A stretch of DNA of 64,000 nucleotides, taken from assembly GCA_021014325.1 (NCBI GenBank), contig CM037472.1:21933063-21997062 (forward strand), read 5' to 3'. Under the pieces are notes generated by a model. The model saw only the letters and a program-made list of their open reading frames with translations. It made no database searches and had not been told where the DNA came from. Positions 48,131 to 60,727 of this stretch are shown one piece after another. Within the stretch, counting starts at the first letter, position 1; each line of letters starts with the position of its first letter. Made by a program: the position numbers and the translations under genes. Source of the stretch: Plazaster borealis (Eukaryota > Echinodermata > Asteroidea > Forcipulatida > Labidiasteridae).

Positions 48131-48472
48131 AGGACCCAATTTCATAGAGCTGCTTAAGCACAAAATGTAGCTAAGCACAACAAAATTTTGCTTACCAGAA
48201 TATGGTTACCAGCCGAAAATACCATGTCACATGTACCATTTGTGACTGATATCCTGCTCATTTTTTGCTTATCAGAAATTTGTTAAGCAATATTTCCGTC
48301 TTTAGCAGCTCTATGTAGAGCTGTTTAAGCACAAACAAAGTAATGCTTATAAGTAAGGTTACCATCCAAAATCCAATGTACAATCTCTGACTGGTATCCT
48401 GCTCATTTTTGTATAGCAGCAAATTGTTGAGCAACTATTTCCGATTCAGCAGCTTTATAAAATTGGGCCCAG
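48131..48472. repeat. GGGCCCAATTTCA-family element, double or composite copy
   Basis: It starts AGGACCCAATTTCATAGAGC and ends TTTATAAAATTGGGCCCAGG. In the middle, AGCAGCTCTATGTAGAGCTG marks where a right end meets a new left end, so two copies are fused. Confidence 0.8.
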
Positions 48473-50285
48473 GTTTTAAGAGACTTTTTTTAAGCTGGCT
48501 TCTGAGTATTTGAATTTATAAGGATGGTAGCTAGTCTTGCTCATGTTTAGTACCTTTTCACCAAGGCATTATAAACAACATTGATTTAAAAAACCCAGTA
48601 TTTCTTAATTTGTTTATTGTTGTATTTCGGTACAAAGTATTTTCCCATGACATCATAATATACTTATGCCTGAAATTCAAGTTAAAAAAAAATAAATAAT
48701 AATAATTACTTTCGTAGACTCTTTCTGGAGACCAGTTAACACATTTACGGTTTATGGTTTAATCAAACTTAAAACTGCTTTCACATTAGACTTCCCAGAA
48801 ACTACTGCAAGACAATGTTAACTTCTCGTATCACGATAAGTTATCAAGTGAGGTACCACTCTTCACATTGGGATTAAGAAAAGTTCCCAAATTTGACCGA
48901 TAGAATCATGACAATCTCATATGATGTCACATGATAGCGAGAGAGACTTTGCGTTGAACAATTTTTACAACCCCATAAGGCCTGTGTGAACTTAACAATT
49001 CGGCTTTGGTAGGCTATCAAGTTTGGTACCCTTTACCTTACCACAGTTTGCAAATACGAAGCTCATACGATGAACATGTAACATAACTACTTTTGAAGTC
49101 AATGAATGTAATTTGCATACAATGACGTTTCTGTTCTCAATGACAGTGCACAGCAGGTTTATGAACTTTCACGGGGTTCACATTCAAATTCGTATTAATT
49201 GAAATGCATTTGGTAAGCAGTAACTGTCAAGTTATCATGTGCTTGAACCAATTTCAATTTTAATAACTTTTTTGACACACTTCACTTGGAAAGTCACCTT
49301 TTGGCCCCACTACAGACGAACAATTTCAAAGATTTGTAGTTCTCTTACAAGTCAATGCATGTCTAAATGAACCACGCAGGCCTACACGTGTATCTTTTCA
49401 GGTCTGCTGAGTATCAATGAACCAAAAGAGACCAGACATTTTCGACAAACCAACAAAGAAATCGGCAAACATCACAGCAAGCGCTGTTGAATTCACTACT
49501 GGAAAAAATTGCATGACACAAGCATTTTTCCTCGCAAAATTGAAACGCTCACATCTGAACTTAATGAGTAAAGTTTTTTTACAAATCCAAAACTTATTGT
49601 TCTTTTTTGCACAAAAATGTTGTAAAGTTTTTAGAAATTATTCCATTAAACATAAGTTCGTTTGTTAAAATATGTTGTGTACTAGGCATATGACATGAAT
49701 TGCATGGTTGTTTGAATACTGCTTTGTATCTCAATGTTCTTCGTGATAGACTGTGAAAGTCTAATGTGTATTCAAACTTCCCAGACCAAGTTGGTCCCAA
49801 CCAAATTAAGTTTCACGTGAGCGCAATTCTGTTTCTTCAATTACCTGGTACTTTAGTCTGATGTAGTTTATGGCTATACAAATTATATCAAATAGTTGGG
49901 AAAGTAAAATTTAGCCATGAAAGTAAACAAAATTTAACAAATCAACAAAGAAAACCTGAGAAGAAGATTTGACCTCCTTTTCCGGTTACTTGATGTAAAC
50001 AATTAAGAATGTTGCCCAACTGACGTTCATGTTATCATTAAACCTGTGTTATGGTCGCACAAGTTTGGGCGTGATTGGCAAATGGGCTTTCTAAGAAATA
50101 GGCATTTGTTTCATTGATAATTTTAACAAACTATCTTAAATATATAAAAATTGAAATTGCATTCATAACAAAATGCTATGGGTATTATTATTATTTATTT
50201 ATTTTCAAGAATTTTGAATGAATAGAATTTTAAAAGAAGATTTGAATTTATAGTCTTCCTTCGAATTGTTTTCTCGTTTTCAATA

Positions 50286-50309
50286 AGCGCGAGACTTGCA
50301 TAGTCTATT
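50286..50309. repeat. Solo end of the TATAGAC family
   Basis: AGCGCGAGACTTGCATAGTC followed by TATT matches the right arm of the element at 13344-13490. No partner end is visible nearby. Confidence 0.6.
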
Positions 50310-51688
50310 AAGAAATCAGACCAGGGCTGACATTCATCTAAACAACCCACAAACCATATTTTAAGTATAAAGGTCCTATAAATATCAAAAACGGGATAAA
50401 AGTATAAAACTGACAGTCAAATTGGGTATAGTAAAGAGCCATTTTCAACCATCCATCAAAGAATCCTCTGAACGAGACTGATTTATTTCATAATGATAGC
50501 CGAATAATGAAACAAATTTGACCAGAATCTGTAAACAATTTCTCAACAGCTTTCTCACAGTGACAAATAAGGTGCCAAAAGCCAAAGTTACTCTCCAAAA
50601 CTAAATTCACAACATAACCAAACAGTAATCTATAAACCCAATGACATAGGCAATTTATCTTAAATAGAAAGGGGGGGAAAATCTCCGCAAGGTATCTCCA
50701 GAACCAAGGATTAACAATCAAACCATAGAGAAAGGACAGACTACCGACACCATTCCCTCAAATAGTCACAAAAATAGGTTGGTTTGCTCACCCCTAAAAA
50801 TGTCTACAATATCTAGATCAGGATATAAGAAGAAAGAAAGAAAAAAAGCCAATGATTATGAACAGAACAGGGGAATCTCCCCAAGCTGTGATCAATCATG
50901 GATCAATCAACTACATGTATCTGTGCCTTCCGGCAATTTTTTCAGGTCCATTTCTTCCAAATATCTGGTTCCCAGTGGGGTGAGGATGGTTCACAGGAGG
51001 GTAATCTTTGCTTTAAGCATAGATGGGTTCCCCAATGGCCTGCAGGGTTTATGCATTATTTGTGGGTTTGCGCAAAACTGTCACTCTAAAACCCCATTTA
51101 AACCCCTTCATGTGTGTCAATATAAAGAACTATCGGTAGGGGGAAAAGCATGAAAAGCTTCAGATCAAACCATTTGGCCTTTTCCCATATCCCCAAATCT
51201 GATAAACTACCGTACTTATCTTCTTTTAGTTTCTAAATATACCTTCACCACACAGCGTATTTTTCATTATTTTGTTGAGCAGTTCCGACCTTAAAAAGTG
51301 TCTACACCTTAACAACAGTGATCCAATAGAAACAGCTAGATCCTGGATTGATTCATATATGCAAGCATTACCCGAACCAGACAGTCCTAATCAAAAGATG
51401 CAAATTCCTTTGAACCAAGACTGTGACAATTGTGCAACTGATGCTTCCCCAAAGTATTGCGGCAGGTGTCATATTATCACCCCACAGGCTCCCTTGATTG
51501 GGACCATCGATATAGTCCTCTTTGAAGGAAGAAGGTTTCAATCAGGATAAGAGTATATCCCAATGGAGATGAGGGAAGTTTGGCCGAAAATGAACCCATG
51601 AGCCTATGAATTTTGTGGGAAAATATTCCTAGTTTAAGATTACCACGGTTAGAGAATTCATAGATTAACAGCATGTTTAGGTTCTTAC

Positions 51689-51757
51689 CATCACGTCAAG
51701 ATCTGATACCAACAGTCCTGATTGCAGCAAATTTAGTTTGGCTTCGTTACAGTCCAT
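51689..51757 (-). CDS. KIF26: KIF26 exon 1: candidate alternative first coding exon
   Basis: On the minus strand an ATG at 51757 opens 23 codons (MDCNEAKLNLLQ... ending SDLDVM), then a strong donor, GTAAGA, at 51688. The reading phase is 0, exactly what the next exon needs. The ATG context is good (A at -3, G at +4), and an in-frame TAG lies 18 bases upstream, which supports a true start. A caution is that TTTCCATTCAG ends one base before the ATG and could be a splice acceptor, making this an internal or 5'UTR-containing exon. I cannot align the 23 residues to vertebrate KIF26, and the Cys-rich N-terminal region of vertebrate KIF26 was not found. The most likely reading is a short alternative N-terminus or a lineage-specific first exon. 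Confidence 0.6.
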
Positions 51758-54700
51758 GCTGAATGGAAACTTCTAATTATCAGTTCCACTTAATTGTCTG
51801 AAGTAAAGACCCATTTTCAAGCTGCAAGTGGAATCAAAGCCTGTCCGGTACGCTTGTGTCCCGTTGCATCAAATAAAATCGGTGCAAAAATGATTCTGCA
51901 CTTCGCTTTAAAATTTTCCAAGTCAAATAATAACCCTCCAAGGGACTTTACACTTTGCTGGTAGTGCGTAACGCCTTTTGTCAAGTTACTTGCTGCATGG
52001 GACTGTACTTAGCCATAAAACTAGACTTCAGTTATCATTAAAAAAAAAGTCATAAAAAGTTCATCGTACAAAGCTCTGTTGAAAACCGATGATGCTTCAA
52101 CTTTGCGGTCAGAAACTCTTAAAGGGTTTGAGGGATGGCTGTGTGCAATAATGCGAAACTGAGTGATACAACAATATCGGGATCTTCATCCATCACTTGA
52201 GACTAAACACTGTGACCGTAACTTTCAATGGTCGGATTGTTCATCTTTGAATCATCGCGCATATCTACGCTTTGGAAATTTAAAAAAACGTTTGCCATGT
52301 TATGTCTCGTTTGTTTATTTACAACAAAACCATCACAGCCTGAAAGAGAAAAAACGTACTTCTCTCAGGTATGTTCCTAAATTTCTGGCGCTACCTTTGT
52401 CTGACTTTTTTATCGATCAGTCTTCTATTATTGCAGCATCGCTTCAAAACCTTTCCAGGGGGGTTAGACAAGATGTGAGAAATTCCTCATTAGTCATATA
52501 AGAGTATCTTTCAATGAGTGGTGTTTGTGGTAACTATATTTGTTGCCAGTGTTTTATTTGTTCTTTGTTATCTTTCACACATGCAGTCTGAAAGGATGGT
52601 ACTTTAACAACAAAAAACCATATACCCACTGAAGGCGGATTGCACACGACAAATGAAATACCTTCCTGAAAGAAAAAGGTAGTTGCTGAGGCTATAATGT
52701 TTATAAGCAAAACAAACACATGCATCTTGGAACAAAGTGGTGATCTGCAGTCTTTTTATGCAATTCAAAGGGATCCCTGTGCCGGAGTATTTCTTAAATT
52801 GTTAAGAAAAGTTCAACATTTCTGGTGGCTCTTAATTTACTTCCACTCCTCCTTGAGTTGAACTTGCGGATTCTACAGGTAGTGTGCCAACATGTGCTTG
52901 CTACAAAATATTCAAAATAGATCTAAATGTTTAATCATTTCAGTTGACTACTTTCACGAATGCAGCAACTGGTTTTGTTGTACTTGTACTTGTATAGAAA
53001 AATATTGCTTGAGAATTGATAAATAATTTGCAGTTCATCTTGAAAATGCCACCAAGTCAGGAGAAATATTTCTGATGAAAGTAAGCATCGCAGGTCAAAA
53101 TAATTTCAGCGTGAAATGAATTTCTTGATAATACTGACAACAAACAAGAGCCAATTATTGCTCACACTTCATTTTGATTCATCTGCCCACGCCAGATTCA
53201 AACAATGAAGACAACTTGCAACAGATACGAACTGAACCATCCCCCCCCCCAGCAAACAAGCCGATCAATAAGACCAAGTGAAGAAACAATACCATCCAGT
53301 CACGTTTCTATGGAAACAATCAGGTTACCATGGAAACCATAAAACTCATAATACTTTCAATCTACCAACCAAAACGTCTGTAGTTTCAGAGACACCAAGT
53401 GCTAATAAACAAAATCACATCTGCGTCCATCAAGCTCCTGTCAGGAATTTAGTCACGGTGTTTGGAGAAGAAATGGCTGTTTTATTTGCAGAAAGTCAGG
53501 GCAAGCTCAGGTGAGCGGCCACCTTAGCAGGAGGGTAAAGGCCCCTAGGCCATCATCCCCCAAGGATGGTATGGTGGGTCTTAGGATGAAGACACAAAAT
53601 CGATGAGGTCGTACAATGGCTTGTGTATTAATCCTGCACATGGAGCCAATGCAGTTCGGACTGAATCAGCCTACCAATCTAAGGTGTGCTATTGCTTTCA
53701 AAGAGGATGCATGATGGGCCATCCCTTATGTCTATACAGCAATGAAAATCTATCCAATAACAGTTAAATTAAAAATATGCAACGATTCTTAAATTTGCTT
53801 TGTATTTATTCCTCAAAATCAATCTCCTCAATTGGTGTCTGAAGTCCTTATTTCACGCCACACTAATCCAATTAAGTTTTTGAAGAAGCCCATTGCTTTG
53901 TATGACACCCCATGGGACCTTGGTATACAATGGCTGTGTGTGTGTGTTTCATTGGTTTCATTGATCCAGTATGGTAGGGCTTCCAAAAGCAGAACTTCCT
54001 CCATTGACAACCCAAGACAAATCACTTGAAATGAAACATCCATGCACATCTCGAAGATGCTACGCTTATTATGATGAGAAATTCTGATTAAGAAATAGAC
54101 ATTACCATAAGAGATGGTGCTTTTAAGATATTACCTTCGCCATTCAGCATTGTGAGGGTCGTGATGTCAATTGTGCACAGCCATTATTACTTCGTCCCTT
54201 TGCACTTCAAAAATGACAGTAACACAGAAGTCTGGAGCGATGTCTGTTCAGTACATCTGCCTGACGTATAAAAATCTGAACACACACACACACACTACGT
54301 TGCTACCTCCAGCAAAATGAAGATCACCGCTTTCATTTTGTTCTATTTAACTCAGTAGAGAGACTCTTTGTTTTGCTATTCAAATATAATTAGAATACTC
54401 TATCTCTCTAAAGAAGTTAAATAAATAAATCTCCAAATGCCACACCACTTGCATCGTTTGTTCGCAATTAGGACTGACTCAAAAACAACAAACTTGTCAC
54501 GAATAGTCAGCCAGTAAAATAAAATAAGAAATAACAATATGAATTGATCGGTGATGTGAGAAAAATCTACCAGCAGTCTGATCTGGCTGTCTGGTTAATA
54601 AATTGGTCTGGTAATTTGAATTTTATTCATTATTGTTCCCAAAGCTGCGTGTCTTTAATTCCAATCAATGGTTCTGTCTCGTCAGAGACGACAGAAAGAA

Positions 54701-55633
54701 TGAGAGACAACCGTAATCTGAATTCTACTGGTAGTGTGGACCACGGTCTGCGTATAGGTCGTCTTGAATTCACATGAATGAATGTCAAGAAAAGAAAACA
54801 ATGAACGATGGCAGATCAATAATGACAAGGTTATTGGAGCTCGGGAGTGGACGTGAAGAGTCAGTTAAGTGCTGGACTGGCGTCTGGGTCTCCGCTCATC
54901 TCATGCAACACAATGATTAGATGATATTGGCATTGAAGGAGACTGGAGGAGAGCGCTGGTATCTGGAGTTATGAGTCATTTCATGAAGGGATTGGGGTTA
55001 GGTTCAAGAACAGCTAGTTCTGATTCATTACTGCGTGGTAGATGGGTTAGAAAAAGAAAGGGGGGGAGAAAAAAACCTCAACGTTTACAACAAAAAGACT
55101 TTGAATTCAAGGGCAAATTTATACAATTCTATTTGGGGAGCATCTCTTAAGAGCACCACGGGGGAAATGGAATACGAAAACGATGATCAGATAGTCTCTC
55201 CTTCAGGTTGCTTGTACCATAGAGAAAGGCAGAGCAGTGAGTACACCAATGAAAATGTTAAATGCAAACTAAGTAAGAAAGATGGTACGAGTGCTTACAA
55301 TATTCCCTCAAGTGTTTCCAATAAACAATACAAACACCAGCCAATGTTGAGGATAATTTTTGAATGCTTCTTTTATATTTTCAATCTTTCAATTGAGTGT
55401 TTTGATTTTTTTTTTTTACAACAAAATCTGGAATAATAGGCTACTATTAAAAGACATTGATGACATCAAAACTAATGTATAACAGACAACCCAACGAGCT
55501 GAATGATACCAAATTACACTGCTCATCTGCAGGGTAGCTGTTGCCGCCAGTCAAAGGTAGAAAGCGCTGTTTGCACCAATCAAAAACATATTTGAAGTTC
55601 TTTTCTTTTCTAAAGGTCCGCAGATATCAATCA

Positions 55634-55991
55634 TTTAGAGGCACTGAACATGTTTGGTAATTGTCAAAGACCAGTGTTCTCACTTGGTGTATCCCAACAT
55701 ATGCATAAAATAACAAGCCTGTGAAAATTTGGGCTCAATTGGTCATCGAAGTTGCAAGAAAATGATAAAAGAAAAAACACCCTTGTTGTACAAATTTGTG
55801 TGCTTTCAGGAAGTCTTTTCTTTTAATATTTTAGTGAGAAATTACCTCTTTCTCAAAAACTACGTTACTTCAGAGGGAGTCGTTTCTCACAATGTTTTAT
55901 ACTATCAACAGCTCTCTGTTGCTTGTTACCAAGTCAGTTTTTAAGCTAATATATATTTTGAGTAATTACCAAACGTGTACAGTGCCTTTAA
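55634..55991. repeat. MITE-like element, TTAAAGGC..TGTACAC family, subfamily B copy 2
   Basis: The left end is TTTAGAGGCACTGAACATGT and the right end ATTACCAAACGTGTACAGTG CCTTTAA. It shares CCTGTGAAAATTTGGGCTC with the copy at 2730-3073. Confidence 0.85.
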
Positions 55992-57882
55992 TCAAATACA
56001 AATATATTATAGATGACATATTTCATCTCTGATGCTACCTGCTTTTTTTATAGGTTTTTTTTTTCCTTCAGTATGTGACACCAGGGATTTGTAAACAAAG
56101 GCATTGATGGGTGAAGAACTCACACAGCTAAACAGGCTGAACTAAGTTTTTCAGACAAGTGAAATTTGTCCTGTTTGTATACATGAGGATGGACAATACA
56201 CAAAGTTAAAATATTGAGAGAAAAAATATTTAGTTATTAACTAATTAGTGATTTTGTGGAGTCATCAGCCACAGCTTGTTGAGTTGTTTAAAACAATTAA
56301 ATAAACCAACTATCCAGCTCTTTCATATCAAAGAAAAACAAAGCGCCCTAATTACAAGATCTGCCAGAATTTATTCAAAATTTCTCTGTGGCTCACGGCA
56401 GCCTCTTTGCAACAAAAGTTGCACCTGTGATTGAAGCCATACACTTATGCTCATTATATTCAATATTTTGCCAAGTCGAGTTTAAAAAAACATGGATATA
56501 AACAGAGAAAGGTCGGCGTAAATATTTCAGGGGAATCGTCATTTTTTAATGTACTCCGACTAACAACAATGGATGCGTACGTGTACCTTCTCGTCTGAGG
56601 AACTCAAGTTTATTATAATAATCTCAGAATACAATTTTCATTGTACATGAAGACATATTTGCCAGAGGGATCAATACACAATGCAATATGTAATCTCCGC
56701 CATGCCCTGTCCACATCCACAAGCAAGTGAACTGACCTCTGCAATACAGTGTACACAGAAGGTTTTTTGCTCAATTTAACACATTCATCCCGCCTGAAGA
56801 AATATTAATTTGTCAGCATTGCTAGTTGCCACCTATGCCATTGGTTAAACTCCGTAATGCCTCCTCTCTCTCCGGTGGGTAGGAAACAAACAGTTGGCTA
56901 TATATATTGAGATGGACTACGTAGTGGTTTTAACAATTACAGTTGTGTTGTCTCCCCCCTCTCTCCCCAACTCATATTAGGATATTCAACTTAATTTCAT
57001 TACTAGCGCGGTGAATTTAGACCATTTAATCATGGCGAGTTAAACGTACAGCGTCGCCGTGGAAAACCCATTCCAATAAACAAACACACGCTTTCGGAAA
57101 GGTAGACAGATCTCAATGCCAGGGAGGGAGTCCAACGCACGTATTGGGATGATATCAGAAAACAAACAACAGCTGAAATTGGTGGGGATTCGCATCGTCG
57201 TTGGTGGAAACTCCTACTCCGGTACTTTCCTTATCATGTCATCTGGTTATGATGTCATTCTGTTTCTATCGTATTGACGACATCATGGGGAAAGGCGGAG
57301 GATCGTGTTTTAGATTAGTCACTTTTAAGTGCATTGCCACAAGTTGTGCCACATCCCAATAGTACATACATTCTATCAGAACATATTTACAGGGTTTAGA
57401 CAAATGTTACAGTACAAGCAGGCAGGCAGGTTATTAATATCAATGTCAATCTGTATATATGTTACTGTTGCATTTCACCGATCAATAACCTAGTACCTTG
57501 AAGATAAAAGTCACACATACAGAAAAAATGTATGGTGTGTAGCATCACTAAAGAAGACATTTCACAAAATGATGTATTTATAACTGTATATTTTTGAAAA
57601 ATTTAAACAAATCTTAAACTTGTGTTTAGGCTTTAAACTTAGCATTTACTTTGGATGGTGAGAATAGTTCTAAAGTTTGCAGTTAAATCCATGAAAATGA
57701 AAGGTCTAACGAAATGAGATGGTTCTAAAGGAATTAATAATCAGTGGTGCAAGAACTTGGTGTTTCAATTACCTGATCATCTTCAGGTGTACAAAATAAT
57801 AATAACAACAAAACAAATAAACACCAGTGCCTTAAAAAATGTTTTTCTCCCCAATGTTAAGAATCAGACTAACACCTTAATA

Positions 57883-58082
57883 CAGTCGACTCTCGTTATA
57901 ACAAGACCGCTGGTACTGGCCAAATTACCTCTTTATAACAGGAACTTTGTTATGAGGGGACAGCAAAACAAAGAAACACAACACAAATGAGACTTGGGAC
58001 TTCAGAATCTGAATGTACTCTTTATAAGCAGAACCTTTTTATTATAATAACGATAATAACAGTGCTCTTTATAGTTGACTGC
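57883..58082. mobile_element. Possible Tigger/pogo-type MITE
   Basis: The left end is CAGTCGACTCTCGTTATAAC, preceded by TA. The right end reads CTCTTTATAGTTGACTG, giving imperfect inverted repeats with CAGTC termini. CAGTC-type ends with a TA target are typical of pogo/Tigger elements. There is no transposase, and the right-hand TA is not preserved. Confidence 0.5.
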
Positions 58083-60523
58083 ACATTTTTTTAGGGGATT
58101 TAAGTCCCAGGGTGTCAAACTCCAGGCCTCTTAACACTGAAGTGTTTGTAGTAAAGTGAGCCACTTGTCATGTGGATAAACAGTTACATCTGAAAAGACT
58201 CCAGCCTGCCAAATCTAAAGGGCAAACGTGTGGGGGTCAAGTATGAGATCAAAGGTGCTAGCCTCAAATTCAACGATGCATGTCCACAATTGGTTTTGAG
58301 GAAAGATTGTTGGCAGAGGAAGTATTTATGATGGTAACCTGCTGTAACCAGAAAACAACAGAATTTTACTAATAATTAATTTCATTGGCTGAACCAATGG
58401 CTGATGTTGAGCTTAGGTTAGGGTCACGGTTCTTGCTTTGTCATGTTTAAGAAAAGTTACAAAATTTGTTTTGTTTTGGTTTTTTTTTGGGGGGGGGGGA
58501 ATGTCTGCTTTTTGAATATGTCCCTGATACTTCACGGGGGCGCCTCTATGCCTCCCCCTGTTGCCTTGAAATGTTCCAAATCAAATTTGAAATTCCCACT
58601 AGAGGTGCCCTACACTAAGTACAAACTGTCTTCCCCTTACAACAACATAATATCAGGCCTGCTTCTAAAGATGACCAAGAAATATTTCTGCACAATAAGA
58701 GAAAAATAGTGTTGAGAAAACAGTCTGACAGCAACTATTGAATATTATTGGCTAATATTAATAATGGAATGTCCCCTCTGTTCCCCTTGGAGTATTAATT
58801 GTAAGCCCGAGTGTTTTGGTACACCATGTGTGATATGCCAGATGAATTTGACAAATAGTCAATCATGTAAACCAACTTGACAGAAAGATTTACAAGTTTG
58901 CCAAATTTGATAATGTCCCACATGATTTTGATACATGTTTATTTATTTTATTGCCCATGAACTTCAACATTTAATTACAAAAGTGCATGTCCCACTGAAG
59001 AAGAAAAAACCCAATGCACTTTATCAGGGGTTATGTTTTAAGAATCTTAAGCCATCTTAATTATGCATGCAAAGCCAGGCATTTCATTTGTGCAGTATGT
59101 GTTTCTCATTCTCTGTGGTGGGTGTGTATCCAACCTCTAAATCTACCTTTTTTTAAAGTTAACAACAACCTGCTGTTTCTCCTTGTAATATTAATCTCAT
59201 CAGAATTCCATTCGTCGGGACAAAAGCATTCTTGAGTCAGGGATCCCTTTTTTATAGTGACACACCAAGGATATTGTGTAAAATAATTGTAGTATATTAC
59301 CCAGCAATAGGTCTTAAATTAAAGCCCTGAAAAGGAGCGCACAAATAATGCAGTCCTTCTAATCAACTTGAAAGTAGACTGGCCATTTTACCACAGGCGA
59401 TACAGCAGTATTAATTACGGTCAACCGAGGGCAGCAATTCATACCTATAAGCTGCCATTTGTACCATTTTTGTTTGCAGCCAGTTCCCCAGGCAACGTTC
59501 AGAGTGTTCTTTGTTGCTCACCCCGAACAACATTTGGGTACAGATGAACAAGCTGTCACAACATTTACATGCTGACATGAACATGTTCAGGTGCAACACA
59601 GCATTTCAGAACGTTTGACCATAAAAAAGTGACACAATACACCTTCTCATATCATATTGACCCAGCTGGCTCCAGTTAAGTCACTCTAATCCAATTGAGG
59701 AAACACAAAAATTGCGTTCTTTTAGAAATTAATTGGCTCAGACTTTTTTCACCAAGCTTTTTTTCTCCAAATTTATGATGGTACAGCTTTAAATTGTTCA
59801 CACTTTTTTAATTCAATAACACGATTTCCTGTCTGGACAATCAATATTGATATTCTTTGTAAACATTAACAGGAGTTTATAAAATAAAACAGTTTGGGAG
59901 TAAGCCATTGAACCCCTGTAGGTTCTTGTACATCATGCTGGTACAGACGAGAAAAACCCAAACCCCAGAGTCAAAGTAAAATAAAGCTATGGGTTATTGA
60001 CCTGATAATGTGTTCTACAACCAGGTAATCTCCAGAGCACACATCCACATGATAATCACAAGTGCATGTCTACATAATGGTGCATTATCAGGAATTACAC
60101 AGGATGAATGAAGATGCATGCAGCTTTGGTAAAGCTGTTGCTTAAGCCAACCTGTAAGGAAGGTATGCTACTGGACTGTTAACAAAATGATTCACACTGC
60201 ATATTAAATGATATGAGGCATATACATCTTTGTAGGCTTTGCAGACACAATGCTCAGCCTGTTTGTTGAATAGGTTAAGGAGACATAACCAAGTACAACA
60301 CTAGGCTTGATGAACCATTGAAGGGCATAGTTTCAATTGATTACAGACAGATCAAAATGGTTTCAGTGATTAAAACACCACAAGTATCTGTTTGGATGTT
60401 GCTTCATCCCCAAACAAATAACAAAGCTACCAAAGGAAAACAAGCCCCCTAAAGAAAAAACCCCACAACAATCAAACTACATGTGTGGGTGAAGTCACTT
60501 CTGAAATCCTCAATTCCAACACG

Positions 60524-60727
60524 GTTTGCCATTAAATTTTTTAGTGACTGGCCAACAGGACCAGTTAGTTTGTCATTTCACTGGTCCATCAGCTCCTTAA
60601 ACTAGTCCATATTTCATACGAAACATGGATGCTTTTAAACACTGAACTAGCCAGCCGGACCACTAGGACTAGGAGTTAATTTTCACTGGTCCTTGGCCCG
60701 GGTGTTTAAACCTGTTAAGGGAGAATG
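60524..60727. repeat. GGACCAGTC-family element, copy 3
   Basis: Same order as copy 2: GGTTTGCCATTAAATTTTTT, GTGACTGGCCAACAGGACCA, AACTAGCCAGCCGGACCACT and GTTAAGGGAGAATG. Confidence 0.75.

Larger units (their letters stand above)
46122..51688 (-). other. Intron between exons 1 and 2 (5.6 kb)
   Basis: Bounded by GTAAGA at 51688 and CTCTTCACCAG at 46122. It contains G12 at 46689-46700, a pair of GGGCCCAATTTCA elements at 48131-48472, an AATC repeat at 48002-48018 and a solo TATAGAC-family end at 50286-50309. No exon is supported; the 124-codon plus-strand ORF at 50779-51153 has no recognisable domain. Confidence 0.75.
1233..51757 (-). other. KIF26: KIF26-type kinesin gene locus (5' part)
   Basis: Seven minus-strand exons splice in frame to 485 codons plus one base. 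Exon order is 51757-51689, 46121-45643, 17934-17688, 5410-5207, 3549-3456, 2684-2487 and 1397-1233. Each internal boundary is GT-AG and all phases match. Residues from about 266 onward match the start of the KIF26A/KIF26B motor, and residues around 180-265 match the conserved linker before it. Family knowledge: KIF26 proteins (kinesin-11, with nematode VAB-8) bind microtubules but are considered ATPase-deficient; KIF26B acts in Wnt5a-Ror signalling and cell migration, and KIF26A in neuronal signalling. The 3' part, with the rest of the motor and the tail, is beyond the left edge. I cannot tell whether this is a single pro-orthologue of the vertebrate A and B genes, though that is expected in an invertebrate deuterostome. 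Confidence 0.95.

Noticed and set aside
50779..51153. 124-codon plus-strand ORF
   Set aside because: No domain, and a second frame is open within it (50898-51089). Not supported as a gene.
55035..55436. 133-codon plus-strand ORF
   Set aside because: Lys/Asn/Ser-rich with a Phe-rich end from T tracts; typical of AT-rich non-coding DNA.
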